Shown here: one piece after another, positions 54,047 to 63,866 of the stretch
Numbering within the stretch: position 1 is the first letter of the stretch
Layout: each line of letters begins with the position of its first letter
Assembly (NCBI GenBank): GCA_028705495.1
Contig: JAQWDK010000002.1
Coordinates: 1 to 64,000 of the forward strand
Direction of reading: 5' to 3'
Length of the DNA stretch: 64,000 nucleotides
Origin: Eubacteriales bacterium
Lineage (GTDB): Bacteria > Bacillota > Clostridia > Oscillospirales > CAG-382
Program-made: the position numbers and the translations under genes
Notes under the pieces: model-generated
Seen by the model: only the letters and a program-made list of their open reading frames with translations
The model's database searches: none
What the model was told of the DNA's origin: nothing

Positions 54047-55348
54047 TTATTTTATTCTATTGTCAACAACGCGTCTCGCTTTTCCGACAAATCTTTCAAT
54101 CGATTTCGGTTCAAGCAGTGTGACACGGCAATCAAGACCAAGCACAGTATGGAGCTTGTGTCTGATTTGGTTCTGCAGGTTTTCAAGGTCAGAATAGTTA
54201 GTCAATAAACCAGCGTTGACTAGCTCTACTTTTATTTCAATTTCGTCCATATAGTTATGTGTTGTGAGTACTATCTGATAGTTCGGGCTTATCGCATCCG
54301 GCATTGTCATGATTACGCTTTCAATCTGTGACGGGAACACGTTAACGCCCTTAATCTTAAGCATATCATCACTCCTGCCTTTTACCTTTTCCATGCGAGC
54401 GTGGGTTCTGCCACATTTGCATGTATCGTAATGCAGACGAGTGATGTCTTTTGTGCGGTAACGAAGCAGCGGTATGCCTTCTTTGGTTAGTGTTGTAATG
54501 ACAAGTTCACCAACCTCACCGCGGGGTTTTACTTGCATTGTTGCCGAATCGATAATTTCCGGGTAGAAGTGGTCTTCAGCAAAGTGAAGTCCGCAACGTT
54601 CCCTGCATTCACCAGAAACACCAGGACCCATAAGCTCGCTCATGCCGTAGTTGTCAGTAAAGAAAACACCTAAGTTGTTTTCTATTTTTGCACGAAGCTC
54701 ATCTGTGCACCCTTCCGAGCCGAAAAGACCAAGTCGGAGGTTCAGTTTTCTCATATCAATGCCCATTTCAGCTCCTACTTCACTCATATACATTGCATAT
54801 GATGGGGTTGAAACAAGAACAGTTGAGCCGAAGTCCTTCATAAGCATTATCTGCTTTTCAGTGTTGCCGCTGGAAATAGGGATAACAGCAGCTCCGATTC
54901 TCTCAAGTCCATAATGCAGACCGAGAGCACCGGTGAAAAGACCATAACCGAAGCTTATCTGAGCGATGTCGTTTTCAGTTGCTCCTGCAGAAACAACAAT
55001 TCTCGCAACGAGATCACTCCAGTTGTTCAGGTCGCTTCTTGTATAGCCGACAACTGTGGGTTTACCTGTTGTACCAGAAGAAGCGTGGATACGGACGATA
55101 TCTTTAAGAGGAACAGCGAAAAGGCCATAGGGATATGTATCGCGCATATCGTCTTTTGTTGTATATGGTATGTACTCTATATCGGACAGGCATTTTATCT
55201 TTTCTGCAGTTACACCTGCTTTTTCGAGCTTATTTCTGTAATGAGGTATTCGCTTGATACAATAATCGACAAGACGCTTCAGCCTTTCAAGCTGCAATGC
55301 CTCAAGCTCTTTTCTTGGCATCGTTTCAAGATCCTTTTGCCAAAACAA
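54047..55348 (-). CDS. paaK: Phenylacetate-CoA ligase family protein (first in cluster)
   Basis: This 433-residue adenylate-forming ligase appears to start at a TTG after AAGGATGTGATTTT (peptide MFWQKDLETMPRKEL). It carries [16 protein letters not shown], the zinc-type CRERCGLHFAEDHFYPE and CKCGRTHARMEKVKGRSDD motifs, [11 protein letters not shown] and the C-terminal VGKARRVVDNRIK. It is paralogous to the PaaK at 50341. As first gene of the operon it probably couples aryl acids to CoA for, or recovers ATP from, the IorAB reaction. Confidence 0.92.
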   Translation of the reverse strand: MFWQKDLETMPRKELEALQLERLKRLVDYCIKRIPHYRNKLEKAGVTAEKIKCLSDIEYIPYTTKDDMRDTYPYGLFAVPLKDIVRIHASSGTTGKPTVVGYTRSDLNNWSDLVARIVVSAGATENDIAQISFGYGLFTGALGLHYGLERIGAAVIPISSGNTEKQIMLMKDFGSTVLVSTPSYAMYMSEVGAEMGIDMRKLNLRLGLFGSEGCTDELRAKIENNLGVFFTDNYGMSELMGPGVSGECRERCGLHFAEDHFYPEIIDSATMQVKPRGEVGELVITTLTKEGIPLLRYRTKDITRLHYDTCKCGRTHARMEKVKGRSDDMLKIKGVNVFPSQIESVIMTMPDAISPNYQIVLTTHNYMDEIEIKVELVNAGLLTNYSDLENLQNQIRHKLHTVLGLDCRVTLLEPKSIERFVGKARRVVDNRIK

Positions 55349-55401
55349 AAAATCACATCCTTAATATTTTTCGCTGTCTCTGTTGGTCTTGCATGAATTA
55401 T

Positions 55402-55433
55402 ATTCTGCCGCGAAACAAATTGGATTTCACGCT
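55402..55433 (-). repeat. Dispersed leader repeat, internally deleted copy H
   Basis: On the minus strand AGCGTGAAATCCAATTTG joins directly to TTTCGCGGCAGAAT, so both ends of the element are kept and the middle is lost. It lies about 55 bases before the paaK start at 55348 rather than touching it. Confidence 0.6.
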
Positions 55434-55598
55434 ATGCATACTTATTAAAGTATATTATAAAGCTCAAATGAAATTTTGTCAATCAATATTATGCATTTAC
55501 TACGACAACCAATAAAAGGTTACATATACCCTTTAGTCTTAAATGCTTTTGTAAATCATATTCTTTAAGGTAATATTCTTCTTTAAAGGGAGACAACA

Positions 55599-56270
55599 AT
55601 GAGCAAGAAAAAACGCTTGAAAATTCGGCTGGTCATTCTATTTATAATATTATCGTTCTTATCTACGTCATTATTGGGCTATTTTGATATATCTATCGGA
55701 GACGCTGTAGTGGACTTTGCAAATGTTGATGCTCATATGATAATAGCTGACTACATAAACGGGATTGTATATGAATACTTAAGCAACAACCGGGTTAATT
55801 ATTTTGAGCTTGTTAAACTTGAAAAAAGTGATAATGGCAAAGTGACGGCGGTTATGGTCGATTCCGTCAAATTGAATTTAATAAAATCAGAAATTTCAAA
55901 AGAAATTATAGATAAATTTTCAGAGCTTGAGAAACGCGAATATGGAATCCCACTCGGTACGGTTATGAAAAGCAGACTTTTTTCAGGCAGAGGGCCTGAT
56001 ATTAAAGTTAAAATCATACCCCTCGGAGCATTTACAAGCAGTATCGACAATAAATTTGTTTCGGTCGGTATAAACCAGAGTATGCACTCAATTTACTTGA
56101 ACTTCAATGCGATGATAAAAATAACAGCACCCTTTTCCGAGGCTTCCGTTTCAGTCACAGACACTATCTGTCTAACAGAAACAGTGCTTCTCGGTGATGT
56201 GCCAAACACTTATGTAGAGATTAAAGGCGGCGACGGCAGGGATTATTTGAAATACTTTTCAGGTAACTAA
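55599..56270 (+). CDS. yunB: Sporulation protein YunB
   Basis: This 223-residue protein has an N-terminal basic stretch and a membrane helix (LVILFIILSFLSTSLLGYF), then the YunB family body: ADYINGIVYEYL, the long VDSVKLNLIKSEISKEIIDK segment, IPLGTVMKSRLFSGRGPDI and ICLTETVLLGDVPNTYVEI. YunB is a sigma-E-controlled membrane protein required for full sporulation in Bacillus; its molecular role is unknown. The ribosome site is AAAGGGAGACAACA. It is convergent with the TrmH gene. Confidence 0.93.
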   Translation: MSKKKRLKIRLVILFIILSFLSTSLLGYFDISIGDAVVDFANVDAHMIIADYINGIVYEYLSNNRVNYFELVKLEKSDNGKVTAVMVDSVKLNLIKSEISKEIIDKFSELEKREYGIPLGTVMKSRLFSGRGPDIKVKIIPLGAFTSSIDNKFVSVGINQSMHSIYLNFNAMIKITAPFSEASVSVTDTICLTETVLLGDVPNTYVEIKGGDGRDYLKYFSGN

Positions 56271-56271
56271 T

Positions 56272-57033
56272 CTATTGATTTTTTCGATACACTTCAAAAG
56301 CGAGAACTGCTGATGCGGAAACCGCTGGAAGTGAGATATTCTTTTTGACTGCGTAATCAATTCTTACAACTTCGTCTGCAAGCTCAAGTACCGAGCGTGA
56401 AATTCCCCTCTTTTCACCGCCAATTACAAGCATGAGCGGTTTCTTCAGTGAAGCGTCATACATACTGACAGAGTTTTCTATTGCAGTGCAAACAATCTTA
56501 ACACCGTTTTGTTTTAACTCTGCGCAAAAAGCGGTAAGATCGTCACATATTGCGATATCCATTGTTTCCGATAGTCCCGCAGAAGATTTCGCCACAATTT
56601 CATTAAAGAAGTTATATTTGAATTTTGGGATAACAACAGCTGTTACTCCCGCAAGATAGAACGATCGGAGTATGTAGCCGAAATTGTATGGATCTTCTAC
56701 ACCCTCAATAAAAATGATAAAAGGGTTATCAGATTTTAGCACTGCATCAGTAGATAAAAATGTTCTTTCCGACACAGAAGCAGCGATACCGCCACTGGTT
56801 TTCAGTCCGTCAAAATCCGAGGTGAGGGTAAACCTCACCTCGATATTTTTCTTCTTACATTCATCGAAAATCCGTCTGTATTGGTTTTGCTCAGGTTTTC
56901 GCAATTTACTCTTCTTTATCTTTTCGTATCTTTCACTCTCTATAAGCACATAATCGATTGTTCTAAACTCGTTTGTTATTGCGCCGATAACCGAAAGATA
57001 TCCGCTAAGCATAATTTTTTCGTCTTTATTCAT
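56272..57033 (-). CDS. TrmH/SpoU-family RNA 2'-O-methyltransferase
   Basis: This 253-residue SPOUT methyltransferase has an N-terminal substrate-binding domain (EKIMLSGYLSVIGAI) and the knotted catalytic domain with its three motifs: VEDPYNFGYILRSFYLAGV, LMLVIGGEKRGISRSVL and KNISLPAVSASAVLAFEVY. It uses S-adenosylmethionine to methylate ribose in rRNA or tRNA; the site is not predictable. The gene follows the DHHW-like gene by 12 bases. Confidence 0.88.
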   Translation of the reverse strand: MNKDEKIMLSGYLSVIGAITNEFRTIDYVLIESERYEKIKKSKLRKPEQNQYRRIFDECKKKNIEVRFTLTSDFDGLKTSGGIAASVSERTFLSTDAVLKSDNPFIIFIEGVEDPYNFGYILRSFYLAGVTAVVIPKFKYNFFNEIVAKSSAGLSETMDIAICDDLTAFCAELKQNGVKIVCTAIENSVSMYDASLKKPLMLVIGGEKRGISRSVLELADEVVRIDYAVKKNISLPAVSASAVLAFEVYRKNQ

Positions 57034-57045
57034 TTGTCCATCCGT

Positions 57046-58332
57046 TCATTCAATCTCAGCATTTCGTTTTGTAAGCAGTGCATTTAACTCGCTTATTCTC
57101 GCTCCGGTGTTCGCAGAGGTAGAGTAATACATAAATACAACATCTGTGATTCCCATATCCTTTACAAAATCAGTAATTGCTTCATTTGAATATTTGTGAA
57201 AATATCTTGTGTCAACCGCATGAATCTCATCAAAATGCGGGAGAAGGTAAGGTAGAAAGGCAGTTGCACTGTTTTCTCTAAGAATAAGAAGCTTTTTGCC
57301 CGTCCCAGCAGTTGTTTTTACTCTTACATAGCGTGTTTCAGCTCCAAAAATTTGATAACCATTTGTAATTCCGCTGACATTTTTGAATACAAGCTGAGAG
57401 TTTTTATAAACCGTTCCGTCGTAAAAGTACTGAGTTACATTTGAAGGATATTTTTTATCGACTCTATAAAAATCGATATAATCCGGCTTTTCAAGGAGCT
57501 GCTTTGCTTGTGAACGAATGTAGCTCGAGCCCACAAATTCTTCGATCGTTCCTTTTTCATAGACATCAAGTGCTACCGGTGTTTGACCGATTTCTTCCAT
57601 GAACTTAACATAGGCATAATATGCTGCAAGAGGTGACCAGTTTATATCGGTTCGGTAATAAAGATATTCTGTGTTATGCTCCTCTAGTTTTGGTATTATG
57701 TCAACAGGTTTTATGCCTGATGCAAGCTTTGCGTTTATTCTTGCTATGCTATCAGTTTGAGACTGACCGATCTTTTTACCGTCGTCAAATTTATAAAATT
57801 CAGCATAAGTCGGAACAATTATGCTGTACATATTAACGCTTGAAGGGAATGCATTTCTATAAGAATTCAGCGCATCAGCAAATTTTCCTTCTGCGACAGA
57901 GCTTGAGGCAAAGTATTGGAGTCCAACATCACCGTAAACATAGATGCTGTCGATTGTAACCCCGTACAAAATCGGCATAGAAACATCGTCAGATTCATCT
58001 GGTTCAGATGAAGTGCCGTCTTCGGACTCTGTACTGCTTTCGGTCTCTGACTCGGTTATGCTTTCTTCATCCGACACAGCCATATCGCTGCTTTCCGCTT
58101 CTGAGGACTCATTGGTTACAGCTGAAGAATCATCAGCTGGCAATGGTTTCTTCTCGTTCGTTTTTGCGTTTATAAAGAGAGCCGCGAAAACGGAAACCGT
58201 AAGTATCAGTAAAGCGGCAATAACAGATACAATCTGTTTTATAATGCGGGAGCGCTTATAGGATGCGAGGTAGTTTTCGCCCTCATCCTCGTAATCTAAA
58301 TCGGAATCGTGGTTGTTGTCAAAATCCGCCAT
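57046..58332 (-). CDS. DHHW/AlgX-like exported protein with altered motif
   Basis: This 428-residue protein starts at an ATG after AGGAGGTACCAGT. A charged cytoplasmic N-terminus precedes one membrane helix (about 33-54). A Ser/Glu-rich linker follows (about 65-115), then an extracellular SGNH/AlgX-like domain with VPTYAEFYKF, YLYYRTDINWSPLAAYYAY, KKLLILRENSATAFLPYL and VDTRYF. In the DHHW family the motif is TDHHWT; here it reads TDINWS, so one catalytic-type His is Ile and the other Asn. Such proteins are thought to modify or bind surface polysaccharide. It may have lost O-acetyl transfer or esterase activity. Confidence 0.75.
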   Translation of the reverse strand: MADFDNNHDSDLDYEDEGENYLASYKRSRIIKQIVSVIAALLILTVSVFAALFINAKTNEKKPLPADDSSAVTNESSEAESSDMAVSDEESITESETESSTESEDGTSSEPDESDDVSMPILYGVTIDSIYVYGDVGLQYFASSSVAEGKFADALNSYRNAFPSSVNMYSIIVPTYAEFYKFDDGKKIGQSQTDSIARINAKLASGIKPVDIIPKLEEHNTEYLYYRTDINWSPLAAYYAYVKFMEEIGQTPVALDVYEKGTIEEFVGSSYIRSQAKQLLEKPDYIDFYRVDKKYPSNVTQYFYDGTVYKNSQLVFKNVSGITNGYQIFGAETRYVRVKTTAGTGKKLLILRENSATAFLPYLLPHFDEIHAVDTRYFHKYSNEAITDFVKDMGITDVVFMYYSTSANTGARISELNALLTKRNAEIE

Positions 58333-58430
58333 ACTGGTACCTCCTAAAAATGATATCTGTATAGACTATTATATAACATTTTTCACTTATTTCAATCAGC
58401 AAAAACGAAAAAATAGAAAATAATTATAAT

Positions 58431-58460
58431 TATACCCTCGCATATCACTGCGAGGGTATA
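58431..58460 (-). terminator. Terminator of ftsH
   Basis: TATACCCTCGCA-TATCAC-TGCGAGGGTATA is a perfect 12-bp stem 11 bases past the ftsH stop, followed on the minus strand by ATTATAATTATTTT. Confidence 0.8.
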
Positions 58461-58471
58461 ATTTAATTAAA

Positions 58472-60538
58472 TTACTCTTCAGAATTATCCGAATCGTCTG
58501 TTTCATCTCTATCTGATGAAATATCCGAATCAAGTTCGTTCGGTTCAATTACCTTTTCAGCTGAATTAGGTTTCTTGTCAGATTTCTCTGCTGCGCTCTT
58601 CTTTTGATTTTCTTCTTTACTTTGTTCTTCTTTGGCAGTCTTAATAGCAAGAAGCTCTTCTACAGTCGGATTACCGTTCATAAGAGCTGTGAACTGATCA
58701 CCGTCCATAATTTCATAGTTAACAAGGAAATCTGCGATAAAGTGAAGCTTATCCATGTTTTCGGTCAGCAGCTTTTCAGCTAGTTTATATGATTTTTCTA
58801 CAATCTTATGAATCTCGGAGTCAATTTGTGCTGCTACTTCTTCTGAGTAGTTGCGTGTCTGATTGTAATCTTTTCCGAGGAACACTTCGTCGTTGTCGCT
58901 ACCGAACATAATCGGACCGAGGAGATCGCTCATTCCGTAGCGTGTCACCATCTTACGAGCGATAGAAGTCGCTCTCTTAATGTCATTAGAAGCGCCGCCA
59001 GAGATGTCGTCGAGAATAAGTTTTTCAGCAACTCTACCACCGAGAAGTACTGCAATTTCTTCTTCAAGCTGGACTTTATAAACGCTGTATTTATCTTCTT
59101 TAGGCAGTGACAAGGTATAACCGAGAGCACGCCCACTGGGAATTATAGAGATATGATGCACGGGGTCTTGAGTCTTGCAAAGATGGCCTACAATTGCATG
59201 TCCGGCTTCGTGATATGCCGTTTTGCGTTTTTCTTCGGTTTTGATGACCATAGAACGCTTTTGAGGTCCTATGATGACCTTCATCGTCGCCTCTTCGATG
59301 TCTTTCATACCGATGAGTTTCTTATTCTTACGAGCGGCAAGGAGTGCTGCTTCGTTGAGTATATTTGCAAGGTCCGCACCTGTGAAGCCTACTGTAGTCT
59401 TGGCAAGTACAGAAAGGTCAACACTTTCTTCAAGTGGTTTTTTTCTTGCGTGTACTTTTAGTATCGCTTCTCTACCCTTAAGGTCGGGGTAATTAACAGT
59501 TATCTGCCTATCGAATCTACCCGGACGAAGTAGTGCCGGGTCAAGGATGTCAGGTCTGTTAGTAGCGGCTATAACGATAACACCTTCATGACCGCCGAAA
59601 CCGTCCATTTCTACAAGAAGCTGGTTAAGTGTCTGCTCGCGTTCATCATGTCCGCCGCCCCAGCCTGCGCCTCTGTGGCGTCCAACAGCATCTATTTCAT
59701 CTATGAAAACAATACTCGGAGCTGTTTTCTTTGCTGTATCAAAAAGATCTCTAACTCTTGAAGCACCGACACCGACATACATTTCAACAAAGTCTGAACC
59801 GGAGATCGAATAGAAAGGTACTCCGCTTTCACCCGCAACAGCTTTTGCAAGGAGGGTTTTACCGGTACCGGGCGCGCCGACAAGAAGAACACCTTTTGGA
59901 ATTTTAGCACCCAGGGCTGTGAATTTGCTGGGCTCTTTGAGGAATTCAACTATTTCTTCGAGTTCTTCTTTTTCCTCGTCAGCACCTGCAACGTCTGCGA
60001 ACATAACCTTGTTCTTTTCGTCGCTTCCAAGTTTTGCTCGCGCACGACTGAAGGAGCTCATTCTTCCGCCAAAGCCTCCGAATCCACCGGAACCGCTGTC
60101 TTTTGGAGCTGCGCCGCCTGCGGTATTTTGCTTTTTCAGGAATGAATAATAGATAAAAGCAATTGCAACAATAACTAAAATATATGGTATGAAACCTACA
60201 ATCCAAGGTAAAGTTGGTGTTGTTTTATAATCATAAGATACAACTTTTTTATTTTCATCCGCTTCATTAGCTTGCATAAGCGGTTGAATATCTTCGCGGA
60301 AGCCGTCAAGAGTACGCAGGCGATATTCTACCTTTTTCAAGTCGTCGCCTCTTATCGTAAGCATAAGAACGTTCTGTTCATTTACGACAAAGGATTCGAC
60401 CTTACCATCTTTGAAATATTGAATTATATCGCTGTACTTCGTCGCTTTTTCGTTTTCTTGATTTATAATCAACGAACCAACGGTGAATACAACGGCAAAT
60501 ATTAAAACCCAAAATATTACGGTCTTACGAATATTCAT
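58472..60538 (-). CDS. ftsH: ATP-dependent zinc metalloprotease FtsH
   Basis: This 688-residue membrane-bound AAA+ protease degrades membrane and short-lived cytosolic proteins. TM helices lie at about 6-25 and 111-132, with an extracytoplasmic region between. The AAA module has Walker A GAPGTGKT (221-228), Walker [10 protein letters not shown] and the [24 protein letters not shown]. The zinc site is HEAGH (443-447). A Gly-rich linker follows TM2 and the C-terminus is a long acidic tail ([14 protein letters not shown] ... [14 protein letters not shown]), longer than in most FtsH. The ribosome site GAGG lies in a degenerate repeat copy. Confidence 0.97.
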   Translation of the reverse strand: MNIRKTVIFWVLIFAVVFTVGSLIINQENEKATKYSDIIQYFKDGKVESFVVNEQNVLMLTIRGDDLKKVEYRLRTLDGFREDIQPLMQANEADENKKVVSYDYKTTPTLPWIVGFIPYILVIVAIAFIYYSFLKKQNTAGGAAPKDSGSGGFGGFGGRMSSFSRARAKLGSDEKNKVMFADVAGADEEKEELEEIVEFLKEPSKFTALGAKIPKGVLLVGAPGTGKTLLAKAVAGESGVPFYSISGSDFVEMYVGVGASRVRDLFDTAKKTAPSIVFIDEIDAVGRHRGAGWGGGHDEREQTLNQLLVEMDGFGGHEGVIVIAATNRPDILDPALLRPGRFDRQITVNYPDLKGREAILKVHARKKPLEESVDLSVLAKTTVGFTGADLANILNEAALLAARKNKKLIGMKDIEEATMKVIIGPQKRSMVIKTEEKRKTAYHEAGHAIVGHLCKTQDPVHHISIIPSGRALGYTLSLPKEDKYSVYKVQLEEEIAVLLGGRVAEKLILDDISGGASNDIKRATSIARKMVTRYGMSDLLGPIMFGSDNDEVFLGKDYNQTRNYSEEVAAQIDSEIHKIVEKSYKLAEKLLTENMDKLHFIADFLVNYEIMDGDQFTALMNGNPTVEELLAIKTAKEEQSKEENQKKSAAEKSDKKPNSAEKVIEPNELDSDISSDRDETDDSDNSEE

Positions 60539-60545
60539 TTCAACC

Positions 60546-60565
60546 TCATTCTGCCAAGCTGCGGC
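60546..60565 (-). repeat. Dispersed leader repeat, degenerate copy I (ftsH)
   Basis: On the minus strand GCCGCAGCTTGGC then AGAATGAGG leads into ftsH. The hairpin loop is changed and the distal part of the element is absent, so membership is tentative. Confidence 0.45.
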
Positions 60566-60605
60566 GATTCAAGTAAATTAGCATTGTTTTATATTTTTGT
60601 TACAT

Positions 60606-61994
60606 TTATCTTTTCCCATGTGTCGCGTAAGATACATATAGCCACAACGCTTTTTTTGGGCTTTTAGTATATACACGGTCTGCAATTCCAATATAAGGTA
60701 CAAATATGATACCTTCATTATCGCATATAACAGGAATTTTATCTCGTTCTTCAAGAGGTATCTTTTTATCAATAAAACACTTTTTAATGTTTCGGTTAAT
60801 ACCGTTACATATAAAGCAGTCGCTTTGTCGTCGATTTCTTGCATAAACGCACTTAGAGATTTTATCAAAATCAAGGGCACATAGTGTTGAATAATTGTAA
60901 ATTATTTCTTCGTTATATGCACAATCGTCTGTTTTCTCAGGTTTGTTTTCACCGATAAAAACTCTCCAACTACCAAAATCGTTAAAGCCTTGTTTTAGTT
61001 CCACCAGTGCGGGTATGGCTTCGGAATAAGTTTTGGTTTCTGTTTTTATTATCTTGTAATTTCCATCAGAAATCACAGCTTCAAAATCGCCGGGGAGACT
61101 TATATATAATTGCTTTTTAGAGCATTTGCTTTTTGCTACTGCTTCTAAAACCGAATCAATATGAGTCTTCTCCAAACTCTTACCGTTTAATACAAAAAAA
61201 TCATTCGCTATTTTTCTTGCTTTAATCGACGAATGGTCGTTAACATCCACACTTTGACCTTCTTTTGCAAGTAAATCGAGCAAGCCAGTATCTTGTTTAG
61301 CAGTTTGTGACAAGCGGTAGATATTTTTTACGATATTCGGGTTAACCTTATCAAAAAGCGGCATTATTTTGTGGCGGATATAGTTTCTTGTGTAGTTTGT
61401 GTCTTCGTTTGTTTCATCCTCGACATTTTTAAGTCCACAGCAGTTAACATAATCCTCAATTTCCGCTCTTGTAAAACCAAGAAGTGGGCGAATAATATTG
61501 TCTCTCTTTTCTAAGATTCCGCTGACTCCATTAAGACCTGTACCTCTTGCAATGTTAAATAGGACTGTTTCGGCATTATCGTTCATATTATGCGCTGTTG
61601 CAATTAGCTCCGCTCTGACAGACTTTGCAAGATTTTGAAGAAGCTCGTACCGAACCTCTCTCGCAGTTTCTTCAATTCCCTTTCCAAGGGTTTTTGAAAT
61701 TTGGGGGATATCAGCCTTGTCGCTATAAAACTCAATTTTGTTTTTTTTGCAAAAATCAGAAGCAAAACAAAGATCTCGGTCGGCCGTTGTTCTGATCCCG
61801 TGATTAATGTGAGCTGCTATAACACTAAAACTAAGTTTTTCCGAAATATTTTTCAGTGCATATAGTAGAGATACCGAATCTTTTCCGCCGGAAAATGCCA
61901 CCATAACCACTGCACCAGATCTTATCAAATCATTTGTTGTGATTATGTCCGTAAGCTTTTTTTCAAAACGATACTGCACCTTATCAATACGCAT
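60606..61994 (-). CDS. tilS: tRNA(Ile)-lysidine synthetase
   Basis: This 462-residue PP-loop ATPase converts the wobble C of tRNA-Ile(CAU) to lysidine so that it reads AUA. The N-terminal domain has the PP-loop SGGKDS (35-40), AAHINHGIR, ATAHNMNDNAETVLFNIARG and IIRPLLGFTRAEI. The C-terminal part contains the small TilS_C-type segment (CFIDKKIPLEERDKIPVI). The ribosome site is GAGAGG. It lies 16 bases after dnaB and 67 before ftsH; the hpt gene often found between tilS and ftsH in Firmicutes is absent. Confidence 0.95.
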   Translation of the reverse strand: MRIDKVQYRFEKKLTDIITTNDLIRSGAVVMVAFSGGKDSVSLLYALKNISEKLSFSVIAAHINHGIRTTADRDLCFASDFCKKNKIEFYSDKADIPQISKTLGKGIEETAREVRYELLQNLAKSVRAELIATAHNMNDNAETVLFNIARGTGLNGVSGILEKRDNIIRPLLGFTRAEIEDYVNCCGLKNVEDETNEDTNYTRNYIRHKIMPLFDKVNPNIVKNIYRLSQTAKQDTGLLDLLAKEGQSVDVNDHSSIKARKIANDFFVLNGKSLEKTHIDSVLEAVAKSKCSKKQLYISLPGDFEAVISDGNYKIIKTETKTYSEAIPALVELKQGFNDFGSWRVFIGENKPEKTDDCAYNEEIIYNYSTLCALDFDKISKCVYARNRRQSDCFICNGINRNIKKCFIDKKIPLEERDKIPVICDNEGIIFVPYIGIADRVYTKSPKKALWLYVSYATHGKR

Positions 61995-62010
61995 TTAATC
62001 TTTTTGCCTC

Positions 62011-63372
62011 TCAGTTATGCGGAGCGCTATTATCATCATAACGCTGCTCAACATCGATAAATTTATAATATTGGCCATACCAACCCAATGTGATTTTACC
62101 GGTTGTTCCATGCCTATTCTTAGCGACCATAATTTCAGCAAGATTTTTGTTTTCAGCGTCTTGTTCATAATAATCTCTGTAAAGAAACATTATAATATCA
62201 GCATCCTGCTCTATCGCGCCGCTGTCTCGCAGGTCTGAAAGCATCGGTGCTTTCGGGCCTCCGGTACTGCCACCTCTCGATTCTGGTGCTCTTGAAAGCT
62301 GAGCACAAGTTAAAATAGGCACACCGAAATCCTTAGCAAGAAGTTTAAGATTTCTTGATATATCTCCAACTTCCTGAACCCTGTTTTCGATTTTTCTGTC
62401 CGACTGCATAAGCTGAAGGTAATCGACAACTACAAGCCCTAAATTTTTAATTCTACGAAGTTTTGCTCTCATCGCGGTAACGGTCATTCCTGCTGTGTCA
62501 TCGATTAGTATGTCACAATTCGACAACGACGATGCCGCTTTTGCAAGCGTTACCCAATCATCAGGTTCGAGCATTCCCGTTCTTAGCTTGTTGTTTTCTA
62601 TCATTGACGCAGACGAAAGCATTCTTGCTACAAGCTGCGTTTTTGTCATTTCAAGAGAAAAAATCGCTACAGCTTTTTTAGATTTTTTTGCTACATTTTC
62701 TGCAACATTAAGAACAAAAGCGGTTTTTCCAACGCCAGGACGAGCGCCAACAAGCACAAAGTCGCCTTTACCCATTCCAATAAGCACTCTGTCGATTGCT
62801 CCAAACCCTGTTTTTAGTCCTGTCGTGCCTTCAGGGTCGTCTATCATCTGCTGTATTAAAGCGTAGTTTTCAACGATTACATCCCTTATATGAGCGAAGT
62901 CTCCGCGATATTTGTTTGCAGCTATTGAAAATATCTTTTGTTCAGCGGAGTCAATTATCTCACTTACATTTCCTTGGGCAGCATAAGCGCTGTCGGCTAT
63001 ATCGCGTGAGTTATTTATGAGCGCTCTAAGCAGGGCGTTATCACGAACAATATTTGCATATTCGCGTATGTTTGCAATAGATGGAACGGTGTCAGCGAGC
63101 AGCTTTATATACTGCGCACCGTCTTTTTTTGAATATGTACCGCTGCGCTCGAGCATATCCAGCAGTGTTACAAAGTCTATACATCTGCTCTGCACAAACA
63201 TCTCTTGCATAGCGGCATAAATGGCTTGATGTCGTTCAAGATAAAAATCGGTACTTGTTATAATCTCTGCAACTTCGTTTATACGCTCTCCGTCAACAAG
63301 GATACCACCTAAAACAGCTTGCTCCGCTTCAAGCGAATAGGGCATTTGTTTTATTGAATCTAAGTCAGCCAT
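62011..63372 (-). CDS. dnaB: Replicative DNA helicase DnaB
   Basis: This 453-residue hexameric 5'-3' helicase unwinds the replication fork. The N-terminal scaffolding domain (MPYSLEAEQAVLGGILVDG) is followed by the RecA-like domain with Walker A GARPGVGKT (209-217), Walker B LVVVDYLQLM, and the DNA-binding SDLRDSGAIEQDAD and KNRHGTTG loops. No intein interrupts it. The ribosome site is TTAGGAGACGGAT. It lies 24 bases downstream of rplI, the usual rplI-dnaB order of Firmicutes. Confidence 0.97.
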   Translation of the reverse strand: MADLDSIKQMPYSLEAEQAVLGGILVDGERINEVAEIITSTDFYLERHQAIYAAMQEMFVQSRCIDFVTLLDMLERSGTYSKKDGAQYIKLLADTVPSIANIREYANIVRDNALLRALINNSRDIADSAYAAQGNVSEIIDSAEQKIFSIAANKYRGDFAHIRDVIVENYALIQQMIDDPEGTTGLKTGFGAIDRVLIGMGKGDFVLVGARPGVGKTAFVLNVAENVAKKSKKAVAIFSLEMTKTQLVARMLSSASMIENNKLRTGMLEPDDWVTLAKAASSLSNCDILIDDTAGMTVTAMRAKLRRIKNLGLVVVDYLQLMQSDRKIENRVQEVGDISRNLKLLAKDFGVPILTCAQLSRAPESRGGSTGGPKAPMLSDLRDSGAIEQDADIIMFLYRDYYEQDAENKNLAEIMVAKNRHGTTGKITLGWYGQYYKFIDVEQRYDDNSAPHN

Positions 63373-63396
63373 ATCCGTCTCCTAAGCAGTTTATTT

Positions 63397-63837
63397 TTAT
63401 TGTGGTTGGACTTTAACTGTAAGTTTTGCGGTAATATCTGCAAAAAGTTTTATTACAGCAGTATATTCACCATAGTTTTTAATCGATTCGACTGAAAACT
63501 TCTTTTTGTCAATTGAAATTCCATGCTTTTTCTCAAGCTGCTCAGATATATCTTTGCTTGTAATTGCACCGAAAAGTCTTCCGTTGTTACCATCAGCGGT
63601 TATTTCCAGAACGATTTCATCAAGCTGTTTCTTTTGTGCTTGAGCGAGTTTCTTGTCTTCCTCTTTTTTTCTAAGAGCTGCATCGTTTTTAGCTTTTATT
63701 TCATTTAAAATTTGTGTATCTGCAATTTGTGCAAGCTTTTTCGGGAAGAGGAAGTTTCTCGCATAGCCATCAGAAACCTCGATGACATCACCCTTTTTAC
63801 CTTGACTTTTCACATCTTGAAGGAGTACAACTTTCAT
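63397..63837 (-). CDS. rplI: 50S ribosomal protein L9
   Basis: This 146-residue ribosomal protein has the N-terminal rRNA-binding domain ([35 protein letters not shown]), the long connecting helix ([20 protein letters not shown]) and the C-terminal domain with [12 protein letters not shown]. The start MKVVLL follows AAGGGATGGTTAGAATT; a start four codons earlier is unlikely. Confidence 0.97.
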   Translation of the reverse strand: MKVVLLQDVKSQGKKGDVIEVSDGYARNFLFPKKLAQIADTQILNEIKAKNDAALRKKEEDKKLAQAQKKQLDEIVLEITADGNNGRLFGAITSKDISEQLEKKHGISIDKKKFSVESIKNYGEYTAVIKLFADITAKLTVKVQPQ

Positions 63838-63866
63838 AATTCTAACCATCCCTTTCTAATTTTCTT

